Notes: generated by a model from the letters alone, not told the origin. Counted from the first letter of the stretch, positions 22,547 to 34,284 are shown. The stretch: DNA of 64,000 nt from Macrotis lagotis (GCF_037893015.1 NC_133658.1:290165719-290229718); one strand, 5' to 3'. Made by a program: numbers and translations.

Positions 22547-23071
22547 TGCCATATATGTTGTTATAAATGAATGAAAAGAAAAAGCTGCTAGAGTGAGAGA
22601 AAAATGTACATTTTATTCATGAACCTTGCAAGATACATCTTACAAGATACCGGTACCTCACTCCTAGGTGTGAGGCATGAATTAGTCTTCAAAGTCAGGT
22701 AATTTATGGTCTTCAGAAACTCCCCTCCCCCTTGGATGTTCATAGGCTCTCAGAGTTTGAGTTACAATCTAAGAGGTCCACCCATTCTATGGCATGCCCT
22801 TAATTTGATCCCCCCCATCATTCTCAGCATGATATGCTAAAGAACCCCAGTCGTCACAGGGGATGTGTGGGTTAACATTCAGTCACCTAATTGTGCAAAC
22901 TCAGTAGCAATGGGTCAAGATCTGTAGGTCATTCTTGACCATTGGGGTTTGGTATCCCTGGAAAGGGATTAGGAAGACTCTTCCAGGATTGTGATTGGCT
23001 GGGCCATTCCCCCTTTGTAATGGATTCCCTAAGGGCTCCCCTCCACACCCCATGAAGACCAACACCCTACA
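22547..23071 (-). mobile_element. Probable solo LTR of an endogenous retrovirus-like element
   Basis: About 525 bases splitting an L2. On the minus strand it begins TGTAGGGTG and ends ATATGGCA (TG...CA ends), has a CCAATCACAAT box in the first third and a canonical AATAAA poly(A) signal about 80 bases before the end. No internal genes accompany it. The family is not identified. It is younger than the L2 it interrupts; only the LTR remains. Confidence 0.55.
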
Positions 23072-23400
23072 TTTCTCACATATGTCACTCTCTTTTTCAC
23101 CTCTGTGTCTTTGCCCCACCCCCTATGCCAGGACAGTCCTCCCTTTTCTTTTCAGTCTCTTAGAACCATTAGCTCATTTCAAGGGCTATCTCTCACAAAA
23201 ACTCTTTCTGGATTGCCACTCCAATTGCTAGTGATCTGCACCCATAAATTATTATTTTGAATATGTTTGTACTTATTTGTGTATGGCTTGTTTTCCCTTC
23301 GTTTGAATGTAAAGTTTTTGAAGGAAGATTGTTTCAATTTTACCTTTGCATTCTCCAAGGTTAGACTTTTTGATCTAGCAAGCCCAAGATTAACAGTCAT
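23072..23400 (+). mobile_element. L2 LINE 3' region, right part
   Basis: Continues the L2 from 22,530: CACTCTCTTTTTCACCTCTG, CTCTTTCTGGATTGCC-type text and TTTGAATGTAAAG near the end. Confidence 0.7.
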
Positions 23401-23789
23401 TTCTCAAAATGAGCTTTGATGAACCCAAGTTGGAAAAGGTAACTTATTTTCCCCTCCCCTTCTTCTCATTCCCGCAACCTCTTGAAGGAAGATCTAGTCT
23501 TAACCACAATATCTCACCATTACCTGGGGCCCAGCAGCAAGCCTGAGGACCTGTTCAGATCATTTGTGTTGCCTTTGAGTGCCTCACAATTGTTTGGAAT
23601 CTTATCAGCTGCAGCTTCCTTTCAATGTCAACTCCAACATCATTTTGCAGAAGAGGAGATAGAAGTGAAATGCTTACAGGTGATGATTGGCAGTGTTCAG
23701 GATTTAAATTTGCATTCCTTAGATCTCATTTGAATTTAATTAGCCCTGGCCCTTATAGAAAAAAGAGGCTAGTCAAATGTAGTAGGTTG

Positions 23790-23935
23790 GGGTTTTGTTT
23801 TGTTTTGTTTTTGCAAACAGGGTTTAGTGATTTGCCTAGGGTCACACAGTAAATTAGCAAGTAAACCAGATTTCAACTCAGATTCTTCTGACTCCAGCTA
23901 CTTTATCCAATTTGCACCTAGTTGTCCCCATGATA
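23790..23935 (-). mobile_element. tRNA-derived SINE, diverged
   Basis: Antisense: GGTTTAGTGATTTGCCTAGG, GTCACACAGTAAATTAGC, TCTGACTCCAGCTACTTTAT. Begins with TTTTG repeats representing the tail. Confidence 0.75.
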
Positions 23936-24129
23936 TAATCTTTACTTGTAAAAGTCAAAACAAAGCAAAGCTAACATGAGTTTCAATGGAAAAAAATGGA
24001 GAAACATTGTAAAGGTCATGACATCACTATGCTGCTTTTGACTATAGTGTTCAAAATGACTCTAAAGCACTCCCACCCATAGACAAGTGAGGCCTGGATC
24101 TGTAATTTACCTTTTCTTGTTTCAGTGAA

Positions 24130-24330
24130 GGGGCATTTACAGAATAATAGAGTAGGATAGACCACAGAAATCATCAAGTTCAACCTCTTAATTTTTCAGA
24201 GAGGGAAACTGAATTTTGCAAAGGTCATGTGACTCCAAAGTCGCACAGTTAATAAGTGACAGAACTGAGACTTGACCCCAGCTCTTCTGATTCCAAATCC
24301 AGTGCCTTTTCCTTAACATGGTTTTCTTTC
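24130..24330 (-). mobile_element. MIR-like SINE
   Basis: GAAATCATCAAGTTCAACCT, GAGAGGGAAACTGAATTTTG, then TTGACCCCAGCTCTTCTGAT, an antisense MIR-type order. Confidence 0.65.
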
Positions 24331-24589
24331 CAAAGTACAAAGGAAGCAGACAGAAGTCATATTTGAAACGATCTTCTGTAGAATGACTCTCTATTGAGGA
24401 AGAGCAGTCTGCTAAAAGTTTGAAGTTCTTCAAAGTAGTGAGGGGATGGAGTAGCATGGATATAATAAACTTTAACAAGTCTATCTCCATATATATGCTG
24501 CCCTTTGGTCTTAGTTCTACAAAAGAATATGTCTATTTTTTCTTCCATTTTTCAGCCCTTTAATCAGAGTCAATTAACCATTCATTCAG

Positions 24590-24740
24590 TTCTATCCCTG
24601 GCAGAGAATTCTTTCTACTGGTGTGACCCTGAGTAAGTCACATAACTTCCCTAACCTCTTTCCTCAATTATAACATAAGAGATTGAGGCAAGATGGAGTT
24701 TCAGGTTCCTTCCAGCTTTCCATCGAGATCCTATGAATGA
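24590..24740 (+). mobile_element. Diverged CORE-SINE fragment
   Basis: GGTGTGACCCTGAGTAAGTC, ACTTCCCTAACCTC and CCTTCCAGCTTTCCATCGAG follow the MIR/MAR1 order. Confidence 0.5.
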
Positions 24741-24899
24741 ACAAATCAATTAGAGGGAAGAGTAGGGAAGGGAAGGGAAGAGAATGGAATAAGCAGGAGT
24801 TCCCAGAACAGAGGAATAGGAGGACAAACCTTGGAAGTCTATTATAGGTACTGCTAAGTGCTTTCCAAATATTATCTCTTACAGAACTATTGTTCTGTA

Positions 24900-25640
24900 A
24901 GAAATCATGAGCAGGTGGATTTCAGGAAACCTGGAAATACTTAACATGAACTGATGTTAGTGAAGTGAGCAGAACAAGGAGAAGATTCTACACATTAACA
25001 ACATTATATGATGGTCATCTATAATGGACTTAGCTCTGCTCAGCTAAATTCAATGAACAAGACAATTTTAACACCTAGAGAAAGAACTATGGAGCCTGAG
25101 TACAGATCAAAACATCTTAATTTCATTTTTTAAAATTTATTTTTTCTTTATCATGGTTCCCCCCCCCTTTTGTTCTTATTCTTCTTTCACAACATGGCCA
25201 TAATTTTACATGTACAATATCAGATTATTCAATAGCATGAGGAGGAAAGGGATGGAGGCAAAAAAGTTTAAAAGTTTAGGAAAAAATGAATGCTGTTGGC
25301 TAAAATGGAAGTATATTTAGCATAGTTAAACATGTATAACCTGTCAGATTACTAGCTGTCAAGGCAGGAGGGAGGGAAGGAAGAGGTAGAGAAATATGGA
25401 ACTCAAAATCTTATCAAAAAATGAATGCTGAGGAATGTATTTGCATGTAGTTGAAAAAATAAATAAATTTATTTTTTATTTTTTTATTAAAGATTTTATT
25501 TGAGTTTTACAATTTCCCCCAAATCTTACTAAAATAAATAAATTTATATGAAAAAGAAACTAAAATAATGAATGTTGAAAACTATCTTTACATGTAACTG
25601 GAAAAAATAAAATAAAATAAAAATTTAAAAAAGAAAGCAA
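24900..25640 (+). mobile_element. L1 LINE 3' end, old, with a nested tiny L1 at 25,473-25,531
   Basis: AACATGAACTGATGTTAGTG, GAACAAGGAGAAGATTC and the 3' UTR ATGTATTTGCATGTAGTTG are the L1 ORF2 end and UTR in sense. A 59-base antisense L1 tail interrupts it, after which a similar L1 3' end (ACTATCTTTACATGTAACTG) continues to about 25,640. Confidence 0.75.
25473..25531 (-). mobile_element. Extremely truncated L1 3' tail insertion
   Basis: A 59-base L1 tail (AAAGATTTTATTTGAGTTTT on +) flanked by a 16-base duplication AAATAAATAAATTTAT at 25,457-25,472 and 25,532-25,547, so it is a real retrotransposition event. Confidence 0.75.
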
Positions 25641-25649
25641 ATATCATTT

Positions 25650-25800
25650 CATTCAAATCAGCAAGTATTAATTAAGTTCTGAATATGTGCCAAGGTATTC
25701 TACTAGGACCTTGCAATACAAGCTGAAAATGAAATACCCCTTGCCCTGAAGGAGCTTACGCTCCATTGGAAGTGACAATTGATACACATATAAGTATATA
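25650..25800 (-). mobile_element. L2 LINE 3' end
   Basis: Antisense: AGCAAGTATTAATTAAGTTC, CTTGCCCTGAAGGAGCTTAC, then GCTCCATTGGAAGTG. Confidence 0.75.
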
Positions 25801-26157
25801 GAAAACAAATACAAGATCATTTGGTGAGGGAGATAATAGCTGGGAAAATCAAGAAAGATCTCATGTAGGAGGTTGTATTTTAGTTGAATTTTGTTATAAG
25901 ATATCTAAGAAAAAAAGGCATTTCCAGCATATGCAGGTCAGCTTGTACATAAATAGATACTGCATAAAGGAGAGTAATTACATATTAAGACTGAAAAGAT
26001 AGGTGAAAGGCTTTTCAATATCAAATGAAAGACTATTTCTTATTCTACACTCTTCCCCAATTTCTTTAACCAGGTTTCAGAAAAATAGACCCTTTATTGT
26101 CCTTCTTGAGACATGCTCTAGTTTGTTATCATCCTTTTAAAAATGTCACATCCAAAA

Positions 26158-28342
26158 CCCTCAAAACCTTGGAAGTGCAGTAAATTAGTCTTAGGCTGAG
26201 AAAATGAGCAAACAAAAGAAAATAGAGAATCTGACCACAGAAAATTATTTTGGTACCATTCGAAGATTCTGTATTCAAAGCCTTTAAGAGAAATAGAAAA
26301 TGGGCTCAGGCAATGGATGAGCTCAAAAAAGACTTTGAAAAGCAATTAAGGGAGGTAGAGGAAAAATTAGGCGGAGAAATGAGAGTGGTGTAGATAAAAC
26401 ATGAATACCAAATCAGCAGCTTGGTGAAAGAAATACAAAAAATACGGAAGAAAATAATTAGTTAAAAACCAGTTTAGGCCAAATGGAAAAAGTAAAACAA
26501 AAGGCAAATGAGAAGAATGCCTTAAAAAAGCATAATTGGCCAGCTGGAAAAGGAGATAAAAAATCTCTCTGAAGAAAATAACTCCTTCAAATACAGAATG
26601 GAACTAAAGGAAGCTGATGACTTTGCAAGAAATCAAGAAGAAATAAAAACTCTTCAAAAAAAGTAAAAAATTAAAAGAAAAAGTGAAATATCTCATTGGA
26701 AAAAAACAACCCACCTCAAAAACAGATCCAGAAGAAATAATTTTAAAATTATTGGGCTACTTGAAAGTCATGACCAGGAAAAGAGCATAGATTTTATTTT
26801 TCAAGAAATAATACAACAAAATTGCCCTGAGATCTTAGAAGTGGGGGGGGGGGGTAATAGAAACTGAGGGAATTCACTGGTCACCTCCTGAAAGAGATCC
26901 TAAAAGAAAAATTTCCAGGAATATTATAGCCAAATTCCAAAACTCTCAAGTCAAAGAGAAAATACTAAAAGTTGCCAGAAACAATTCAACTTCCGTGGAT
27001 CTATAGTCAGAATTATGCAGGATCTGGCAGCAGCATCATTAAGGGCTCATAGAGATTGGAATGTGATATTCCCAAAGGCAAAAAATCTTGGTTTACAACT
27101 GAGAATCAACTACCCAACAAAACTGAACATTCTGTTTCAGGGGAAAAGATAAACTTTCATTGAAATAGAGGACTTTCAAACTTTCCTAATGAAACAACCA
27201 GAGCTGAACAGAAAGTTTGGTCTCCAAGTACAGGACTCTGGTGAACCATAGAGGGGGAGGATGAGAAGGACTAACTATGAGGGGCTTAATGATGTTGAAC
27301 TGTCTGTATTCCTGCATGGGAAGAAGATATTGATAACTCATATGAACTTTCTCATTTATAAGAGCTCTTAGGGGGTGGCTAGGTGGTACAGTGGATAAAG
27401 CACCGGCCCTGGAGTCAGGAGTACCTGGGTTCAAATCCAGTCTCAGACTCTTAATAATTACCTAGCTGTGTGGCCTTGGGCAAGCCACTTAACCCCATTT
27501 GCCTTGCAAAAACCTAAAAAAAAAAGAAATGAGAGGAGGAAGAGACTGATTCTGTTTGGGGTAAGCTTGATTACAACCTACCCCATTTGCCTTGCAAAAA
27601 CCTAAAAAAAAATAAAAATAAAAAAAGAGCTGTTAGAAGGAGCCTATATAGACAGGACATACGAAGTAGTAGAATATAATGGTATAATGTAGTAAAAAGA
27701 TGGAGTCAATGGGTGATAAAGGAAAAGTACTGGGAGGAAGAGAAAGGAGAAGAAGAAGGGGTTAATTTATTTCACATAAGAGTCAAGTAAAAGCTTTTTT
27801 CCATGGAGTGGAATGGGGGAAGGTAAGGGGGGAATGAGTGAGTCTTCATTCTCATCAGAAATGGCTCAGAGCGGAAATAACATACACTCTTAATTGGGTA
27901 TAGAAATCTCTTACCCTAGAGAAAAATGAGAAGAAAGGGATGGGATAAGGGGGAATGGGGGGAAGAAAGGGGGGGAATAGGTGACAGAAGCGAGGGAAGA
28001 TTGTGGAAGAGGGTACTTAGATACAACACACTTCTGTACAGGGACAGGTTTAAAGGAGAGAGAGAATAGAATAAATGGAAGTGGGGAGGAATAGAGTGGA
28101 GGGAAATAACAGTTAGTAATAGCAACTGTGGGAAAAATATTGGAGCAACTTCTCTGAGGGACTTATGATAAAGAAGGCAGCTCACCCCAGAGACAGTCAT
28201 CGGAATCCGAATACAAACTGAAGTACATTTTTTTCTCTCTGACTATTCTTGAGGCTTCTCATCTTTTTGGGGGGAGGGGGATTTATGTTTACTCTTATAA
28301 CAATATTGTTGTAATAATATAAATAAACAATAAATAAATAAT
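26158..28342 (+). mobile_element. Second HAL1-like element: ORF1 plus noncoding 3' part, no ORF2
   Basis: It begins in the last bases of the 5' UTR (AGTCTTAGGCTGAGAAAATG at the ORF1 start) and runs through a decayed ORF1 (coiled coil, then GCCAAATTCCAAAACTCTCA matching the RNA-binding C-terminal domain) and a purine-rich segment collinear with the first copy. It ends in an A-rich tail (AATAAATAAACAATAAATAA). Duplicated target: TCACATCCAAAA at 26,146-26,157 and TCACATCCAGAA at 28,343-28,354. ORF2 was therefore absent at insertion. ORF1 carries many stops and frameshifts. Confidence 0.75.
27372..27625 (+). mobile_element. WSINE-type SINE with duplicated tail
   Basis: Flanked by AGAGCTCTTAG (27,361-27,371) and AGAGCTGTTAG (27,626-27,636). 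The block CCCCATTTGCCTTGCAAAAA occurs twice, at about 27,493 and 27,582, separated by about 60 unrelated bases, all inside one duplicated target pair. Confidence 0.85.
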
Positions 28343-28719
28343 TCACATCCAGAAGTGGCACACAGCTTCTCTTGAATGAACAAAGAAGCAAAAAATTCAA
28401 CATTTTAAAATTGAACCTCTATGTGAATACTAAAAAAACTCTTAACTCAGGAGAGGCTGCTGCCCTATAACTATTAACCTTCGTAGGCTTAGTTAGACTA
28501 GATGAGTCTATATTGCTCTATGTTTGAGTCTCATGTGAGAACATTTAATATTCTTATCTGAATTTCCCTACTAGTCTGAAAGTTTGGGCTGGCTTACCTC
28601 TTAAGGGACCTTCCAATTCCAGGAACAGAGTTGAGGGTGAGGGGTAGATATATGAGAACCAGTGTGTTTAGGAATGTGAGGGATCTTGTGTAATCATTTA
28701 ACTCTTCCTATTATCAATT
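28343..28719. other. Intergenic sequence, nothing recognised
   Basis: No named repeat or gene seen between the HAL1-like element and the next L1. Confidence 0.4.
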
Positions 28720-29221
28720 TCTTTTTTTATTTTAGTTTTATTTTTTCCCAACTACATATGAAGTGTTCAACATTCCTTTTTTTGTAAGCCTTTGAGTTCC
28801 ACATTTTTCTCCTTCCTTCCCTGTCTTCCCTCTCCCTTCACCATAACAGCAAGACTGATGTGTTATATATGTACAATTATGTTAAACATATTTCCATATT
28901 AGTCATGTTGTGAAAGCAGAATAAGAACAAAAAGGAAAAAAGTGTGAGAAAGAAAAATCATTTAACAAATTTTAAAAAGCAAAAATAGTAAGCTTTGGCC
29001 TATTTTTAGACTCCATAGTTCTTCGTATGTGGATGGCATTTTCCATCACAATTCTTTTAGAATAGTCTTTGATCACTATATTACTGAGAGGAGCTAATTC
29101 CATTCTGACTGATCATCACACAATGTTACTCCAAAGGTGTATAATGATCTCCTAGTTCTTCTCACTTCACTCAGCATCAGTTCATGTAAGTCTTTCCAGG
29201 TTTTTCTGAAAGCTCATGATT

Positions 29222-30078
29222 ATAAAGATTTAATTTATTTTGAGTTTTACAGTTTTTCCTCTAATCGTACTTCCCTCCCCCCACCCCCCACAGAAGGCAA
29301 TTTGCCAGTCTTTACATTGTTTCCATGGTCTACACTGATCCAAATTGAATGTGATGAGAGAGAAATCATTCCTTAAGGAAGAAACATAAAGTATAAGAGA
29401 TAGCAAAATCAGACAATAAGATATCAGTTCCCCCCCCCCCCCCAAATTGAAGGTAATGGTCCTTGGTCTTTGTTCAAACTCCACAGTTCTTTCTCTGGAT
29501 ACAGATGGTACTCTCCATTTCAGACAGCCCCAAATTGTCCCTGATTGTTGCACTAATGGAATGAGTGAGTCCATCAAGGTTGATCATCATCCCCATGTTG
29601 CTTTTAGGGTGTACAATGTTTTTCTGGTTCTGCTCATGTCACTCAGCATCAGTTCATGCAAATCCCTCCAGGCTTCCCTGAATTCCCATCCCTCCTAGTT
29701 TCTAATAGAACAATAGTGTTCCATGAGATACATATACCATAGTTTGCTAAGCCATTCCCCAATTGAAGGACATTTACTTGATTTCCAATTCCACAAACAG
29801 GGCTGCTATGAATATTTTTGTACAAGTGATGTTTTCACCCTTTTTCATCATCTCTTCAGGGTATAGACCCAGTAGTGGTATTGCTGGATCAAAGGGTATG
29901 CACATTTTTGTTGCCCTTTGGGCATAGTTCCAAATTGCTCTTCAGAAAGGTTGAATGAGTTCACGGCTCCACCAACAATGTATTAGTGTCCCAGATTTCC
30001 CACAACCCTTTCAACAATGATCATTGTCCTTTCTGGTCATATTGGCCAGTCTGAGAGGTGTGAGGTAGTACCTTAGCT
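29222..30078 (-). mobile_element. Younger L1 LINE 3' end nested in older L1
   Basis: 857 bases of ORF2 end and 3' UTR flanked by GCTCATGATT at 29,212-29,221 and 30,079-30,088. The 3' UTR (TTTTGAGTTTTACAGTTTTT, AAGGCAATTTGCCAGTCTTT) is the same type as the tail of the HAL1-like copy at 16,083 and the tiny insertions at 25,473 and 56,104. Confidence 0.9.
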
Positions 30079-30445
30079 GCTCATGATTTCTTACAGAACA
30101 ATAGTATTCCATCATACTCATATACCACACTTAGTTTAGTCATACCCCAATTGATGGGCATCCCTTCAATTTCCAATTCTTAGCCACTACAGAAGGAACT
30201 ATTATAAATATTTTACATGTGGATCCGTTTCCCTTTTTTATCATCTCTTTGGAATACAAGTCTAATAGTGGTATTGCTGGATCAAAGGGTATGCAGTTTT
30301 ATAGCCCTTTAGGCATAGTTCCAAATTTCTCTCCAGAAACTCCACCAACTCCACCAACAATGCATATTCCAGTTTTCTCACATCCCTTCCAAACACTGAT
30401 CAATCTGAAAAGTGTAAGGCGGTACCTCAGAGTTGTTGTAATTTG

Positions 30446-30585
30446 GGGTGGCTAGGTGGCAGTGGATAGAGCACTGGCCCTGGAGTCAGGAGTACCTGAG
30501 TTCAAATCCGGCCTCAGACACTTAATAATTACCTAGCTGTGTGGCCTTGGGTAACTTAACCCCACTGCCTTGCCAAAAAAAAAAA
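30446..30585 (+). mobile_element. WSINE-type SINE in older L1
   Basis: Flanked by GTTGTAATTTG at 30,435-30,445 and 30,586-30,596. About 10 bases are missing around GGGTAACTTAACCCC. Confidence 0.92.
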
Positions 30586-30736
30586 GTTGTAATTTGCATT
30601 TCTCTAATCGATAGTGATTTAGAGAATTTTTCCATATGATTATAGATAGTTTTAATTTCTTCATCTGAAAACTGCTTGTTCATATCCTTTGATCATTTAT
30701 CAATTGGGGAATGACTAGTATTCTTATAAATTTGAC

Positions 30737-30865
30737 TTATTTATACTGACCATGGAGTCAGGAAAACCTGAATTCAAATTGTATCTCAGAAACTTAATAA
30801 TTACCTAGCTATATGACCTTGGGTAAGTCATTTAACCCCATTTCCTTGCAAAAACCAAAATAAAA
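30737..30865 (+). mobile_element. 5'-truncated WSINE-type SINE in older L1
   Basis: Starts within the body (GACCATGGAGTCAGGAAAAC) and ends CCTTGCAAAAACC; the target TTGACTTA/TTGACTAA is duplicated imperfectly. Confidence 0.8.
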
Positions 30866-31204
30866 TTGACTAAGTTCTCTATATGTTTTAGAAATTCGGA
30901 GTCTCAGTGTCTTAATCCATACATTGGTCTAATGGTGACTGCATTATCCAATCAGCCTCTTTTGTAAGGATGAAGTCAACCTTTCAGGATCAATGAAGGT
31001 TTTAGACAGATGTCACCTTTTATTTCTCCATGACTTAGAGTGATCCATGAGCCCCTATTGAATTGTCACTAAACAGAAATGGCCTGTGCCCTCCTGGACC
31101 TTATGGTCTATAAACTTTCAACCATTTGGTAAGTTGTGAACCTGTTTACCTTGGGTGGATAAGGGGACTTTGTGGAATCAGGGAGTGAAAAAGGGAATCA
31201 GCCA

Positions 31205-31420
31205 TATGGTGCCTCTCTCTTAGAGACATTCCCTCTATCAGATTTGAAGTCTGATGATATGAGTTCAAATCCTGACTCTGTCATTTGCTGTCCATGTGAC
31301 CCTAGGTAGGGCTCCTAATTTCTCTGGGCTTCAAGTCCTTTATCTTTAAGTGAAGGAGTTGGACTAAATAATGTCAAAGGTCTCTTTCAATTCTAAATCT
31401 GTGACCTTGGAATGCAGAGA
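31205..31420 (+). mobile_element. MIR/CORE-SINE
   Basis: GAGTTCAAATCCTGACTCTG, CATGTGACCCTAGGTAGG, GGAGTTGGACTAAATAATG, TTTCAATTCTAAATCTGTGA: a near-complete CORE-SINE with its 3' domain. Confidence 0.8.
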
Positions 31421-31687
31421 GAGGTTGTCACTATCTACCTGCACTATTGAAACAGCTTCTTAACCAGACTCCTTCCTAGGGCATCATCACCAGCAGGTTT
31501 CCAGATAAATTTTTCTAAGTAATAAACTAATAACTTTACACATTCATAATATACACTACAGGAAATACAAATGCATTTATAAACATATAAATTACATATA
31601 AATATATGTGTATATAATATAAAAATAAAACAATATGCATATATAAATAAGAATTAAATAAAACTATATGCAGATGTGTAAGCATGT

Positions 31688-31688
31688 G

Positions 31689-31739
<51 letters not shown>
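31688..31739. repeat. (AT)n / (GTAT)n microsatellite
   Basis: About 50 bases of TATA repeat with GTAT variants. The surrounding 31,550-31,690 is also TA-rich. Confidence 0.9.
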
Positions 31740-31741
<2 letters not shown>

Positions 31742-31894
31742 TTGTAGTAGTAATATAAGTAATATCATCAGTGTGGGAAATTCTTTCTATTGGTAGAGCT
31801 TGACAACTCATCTTCAATATACAGTCAGAGTAGAAAGTCTTAACTTGGGGTCCATGAATTTTTTTCTTTTTTTAATTAAAAAAATTTATTAAAA

Positions 31895-32045
31895 TTTTTT
31901 TTAAGGCAATGGGAGTTAAGTGACTTGCCCAAGGTCACACAGCTGGGCAATTACTAAGCTAGGCAGTAAATATCTGAGGCTAGATTTGAACTCAAGTACT
32001 CCTGACTCCAGGGCTGACACTCTGTGCCACTTAGCTGTCTCCTGA
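31895..32045 (-). mobile_element. WSINE-type SINE, diverged
   Basis: Antisense: AAGGCAATGGGAGTTAAGTG, CAAGGTCACACAGCTGGGCA, CTCAAGTACTCCTGACTCCA. Confidence 0.85.
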
Positions 32046-32344
32046 ATTTTTTCTTTATAATATTTTGATTACTGTGTTTCAACATAATTTATGTTATAGT
32101 CCTGTGTTTTATTTTATGCATTTAAAGACATTATTCTGAGATGGGACAGACTGCCAAAGAGGAGTCCAGGGACCAAAGAAGGAGAACAAATATCTTACAG
32201 AATTGTCTGGGACACTGAGAGTTTAAGGACTAGTTCACATAGCTAGTATATATCAAAGGGAGAATTTGAATCCAGCTCTTCTTTGGACTCCAACCCAGCA
32301 ATCACTTTGCCACATTGTTTACCACTAATGCAAATAGTAGGTCA

Positions 32345-32520
32345 CATTTTATTGTCCTATTAGCATTACAAAGCACTTTCAACAATTCTGAAATAGTCAA
32401 TGTAAGAGCCGGAAGGGCTAGTTTTTAAACATTAAAACAGTATAGAAAGAAATGTGGGTTATTATTTTCATCCCATTTTACAGATAAGGGAACTGAGGCT
32501 CAAAATTTAAGAGATTTGTT
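32345..32520 (-). mobile_element. MIR fragment
   Basis: Antisense: GCATTACAAAGCACTTTCAA then CATCCCATTTTACAGATAAG and GGAACTGAGGCTCAAA. Confidence 0.75.
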
Positions 32521-32559
32521 GTATGGTACTAAATATTGAGCAGGAATTCTAAAAGACTT

Positions 32560-32830
32560 TCTCTGATACAAAATTCAGTTCTTCCCCCCCCCAACTATAT
32601 CATATTTTCCTCATTCAGTGTTTCTCTGACTTCCTTCAATTCCCAACTAAAATCTCACCTTGTATATAGGAAACTTCTTTTCAACTTTAATGCCAGAGTT
32701 TTCCCTTTGTTATCTCTCATTTATCCCATATAAACATTTTTTACATAGTTTTTTGGTTGCAGATTTGTTTTAAGCCACTCCTTATTAAGGTAAATTCTTT
32801 AACTGTCCCTCATAAGTCCCCAAATAAACT
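32560..32830 (+). mobile_element. L2 LINE 3' region
   Basis: TTCCCAACTAAAATCTCACC, TTTATCCCATATAAACA and TTACATAGTTTTTTGG match the L2 3' UTR. Confidence 0.65.
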
Positions 32831-34284
32831 CCCAAGCATTTCTAAACTAAATAGAATTGACTTTGGAATAACTTGAAGAGGTGTCAGACTCTACTGTAAA
32901 GCCCAAACTAGATTACCTGGGAAATGTTTAATAAAATAAATAAACATTCAGTACAATATAGATGTTATAGTTTTCTAAATCAATATGGGTCTGATCCAGG
33001 TTTCTATTTGAGTTAGAAACCACTGACCCACAATATCTCACACTCCCATCAATGCTGTGAATAACTACATAACCAAGAACAAATATATCATATTTTTGCT
33101 CTTAAGTGGGGAAAATGGCCTTAATTGAAAGGAGAGACAAAGACAGACAGAAACAGAGAGCATGATACCAAATAGATATCTATAGAACAGTAAATGGAAA
33201 AATTTCCCTTGGCAAGGAATTCTAATCTGAAAGAGTGAATGGTACCCAAGCTACTAAGGAAGCTCAACCCAAATTTCTTGAAGTAGAGGAAACAAATCTT
33301 TACCTGAAAGAGTCAATGAACCATAGCTGTACCACAGAATATAAAACAGACTATAGAATATTTGGATGGAAATATTCTTTGATCATGGATTAGATTAAAC
33401 TTGGAAGGGAACTTATTGATTATCTAGTACAAATTTGATTTTATAGATGAGGGAAATGAGTGTGGTCCACACAGTTGAATAAAGAGGTGAAATGTCTTTA
33501 ATAAAATTGCAGAATTAATGGCAGAATCAAGACCAGAATCTGAGCCTTCCAATTCTTTCTTGCCTCTTCCCTAGCATTACTGTCCCACTTTCCTGCAAAG
33601 CAGAGTTCCAGGCCCTGTAATGTGATGGTGCACTGTGGTCCAGTGATAGGCCACACATAGATTCCTGCAGTTCTCCTGGATTATGGGAATTTGACTGGGT
33701 TGGACCATAGAAGAAAGGAACAAAATAATAATTTTTCATAGTCTTGAAAAGAAATGATTAGAGACAGAAAAAGCAAGAAGAAAAAAAGGGATTCTTATTT
33801 CATGATAAAAAATAATTTTCTTTATAAAGAAGTGATAATAAAACGAGAGGGATTTATTCAAGATAGACCCTTCTATTTGTCACCCACACAAGCACATACT
33901 CTAAATTTTGTCATACAACTGTCATACAATAGGTAATCTAGAAAAAACATTTTTATAATAAAAACAAAGTTCTGAGAAACCAGCTTTATTTCTCATTTCC
34001 CATTTGGATTTCTGAATTGTTCTTTCCATCTGGCCTTTACAAATGGCTAACCTGGAATTCTTTAGGGGATAAAGATATAGAGCTGTTGGGGGCAAAGAGA
34101 ATAGGGGTCTTTGTTAAAGACTTACTTCCACGAAGCTATTTTTAAAATATGGGCACTCCCTTTATTGAATTATCATGAAACCCCTTAAGACTTTCATAGA
34201 CAGCTTTCTGATTTATTGGAACCAAATCTCTGGTGAGGAGTTTTTCAGTCTTTAGCTTACATCATTACCATCCCCGCCGATATC
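32831..34284. other. AT-rich intergenic sequence with one diverged MIR-like patch
   Basis: 33,385-33,500 resembles an old SINE (GGAAGGGAACTTATTGATTA, ATAGATGAGGGAAATGAG). The remainder holds nothing I recognise. Confidence 0.4.

Larger units (their letters stand above)
28720..30905 (-). mobile_element. Older L1 LINE 3' half, host of nested insertions
   Basis: Antisense L1 3' UTR and ORF2 end: ATTTCCATATTAGTCATGTT, CATCAGTTCATGTAAGTCTT, then after the nested L1 TTACAGAACAATAGTATTCC, AATTTGCATTTCTCTAATC and TTTATCAATTGGGGAATGAC. It is interrupted by a younger L1 (29,222-30,078) and two SINEs (30,446-30,585; 30,737-30,865). 5'-truncated near 30,905. Confidence 0.88.
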
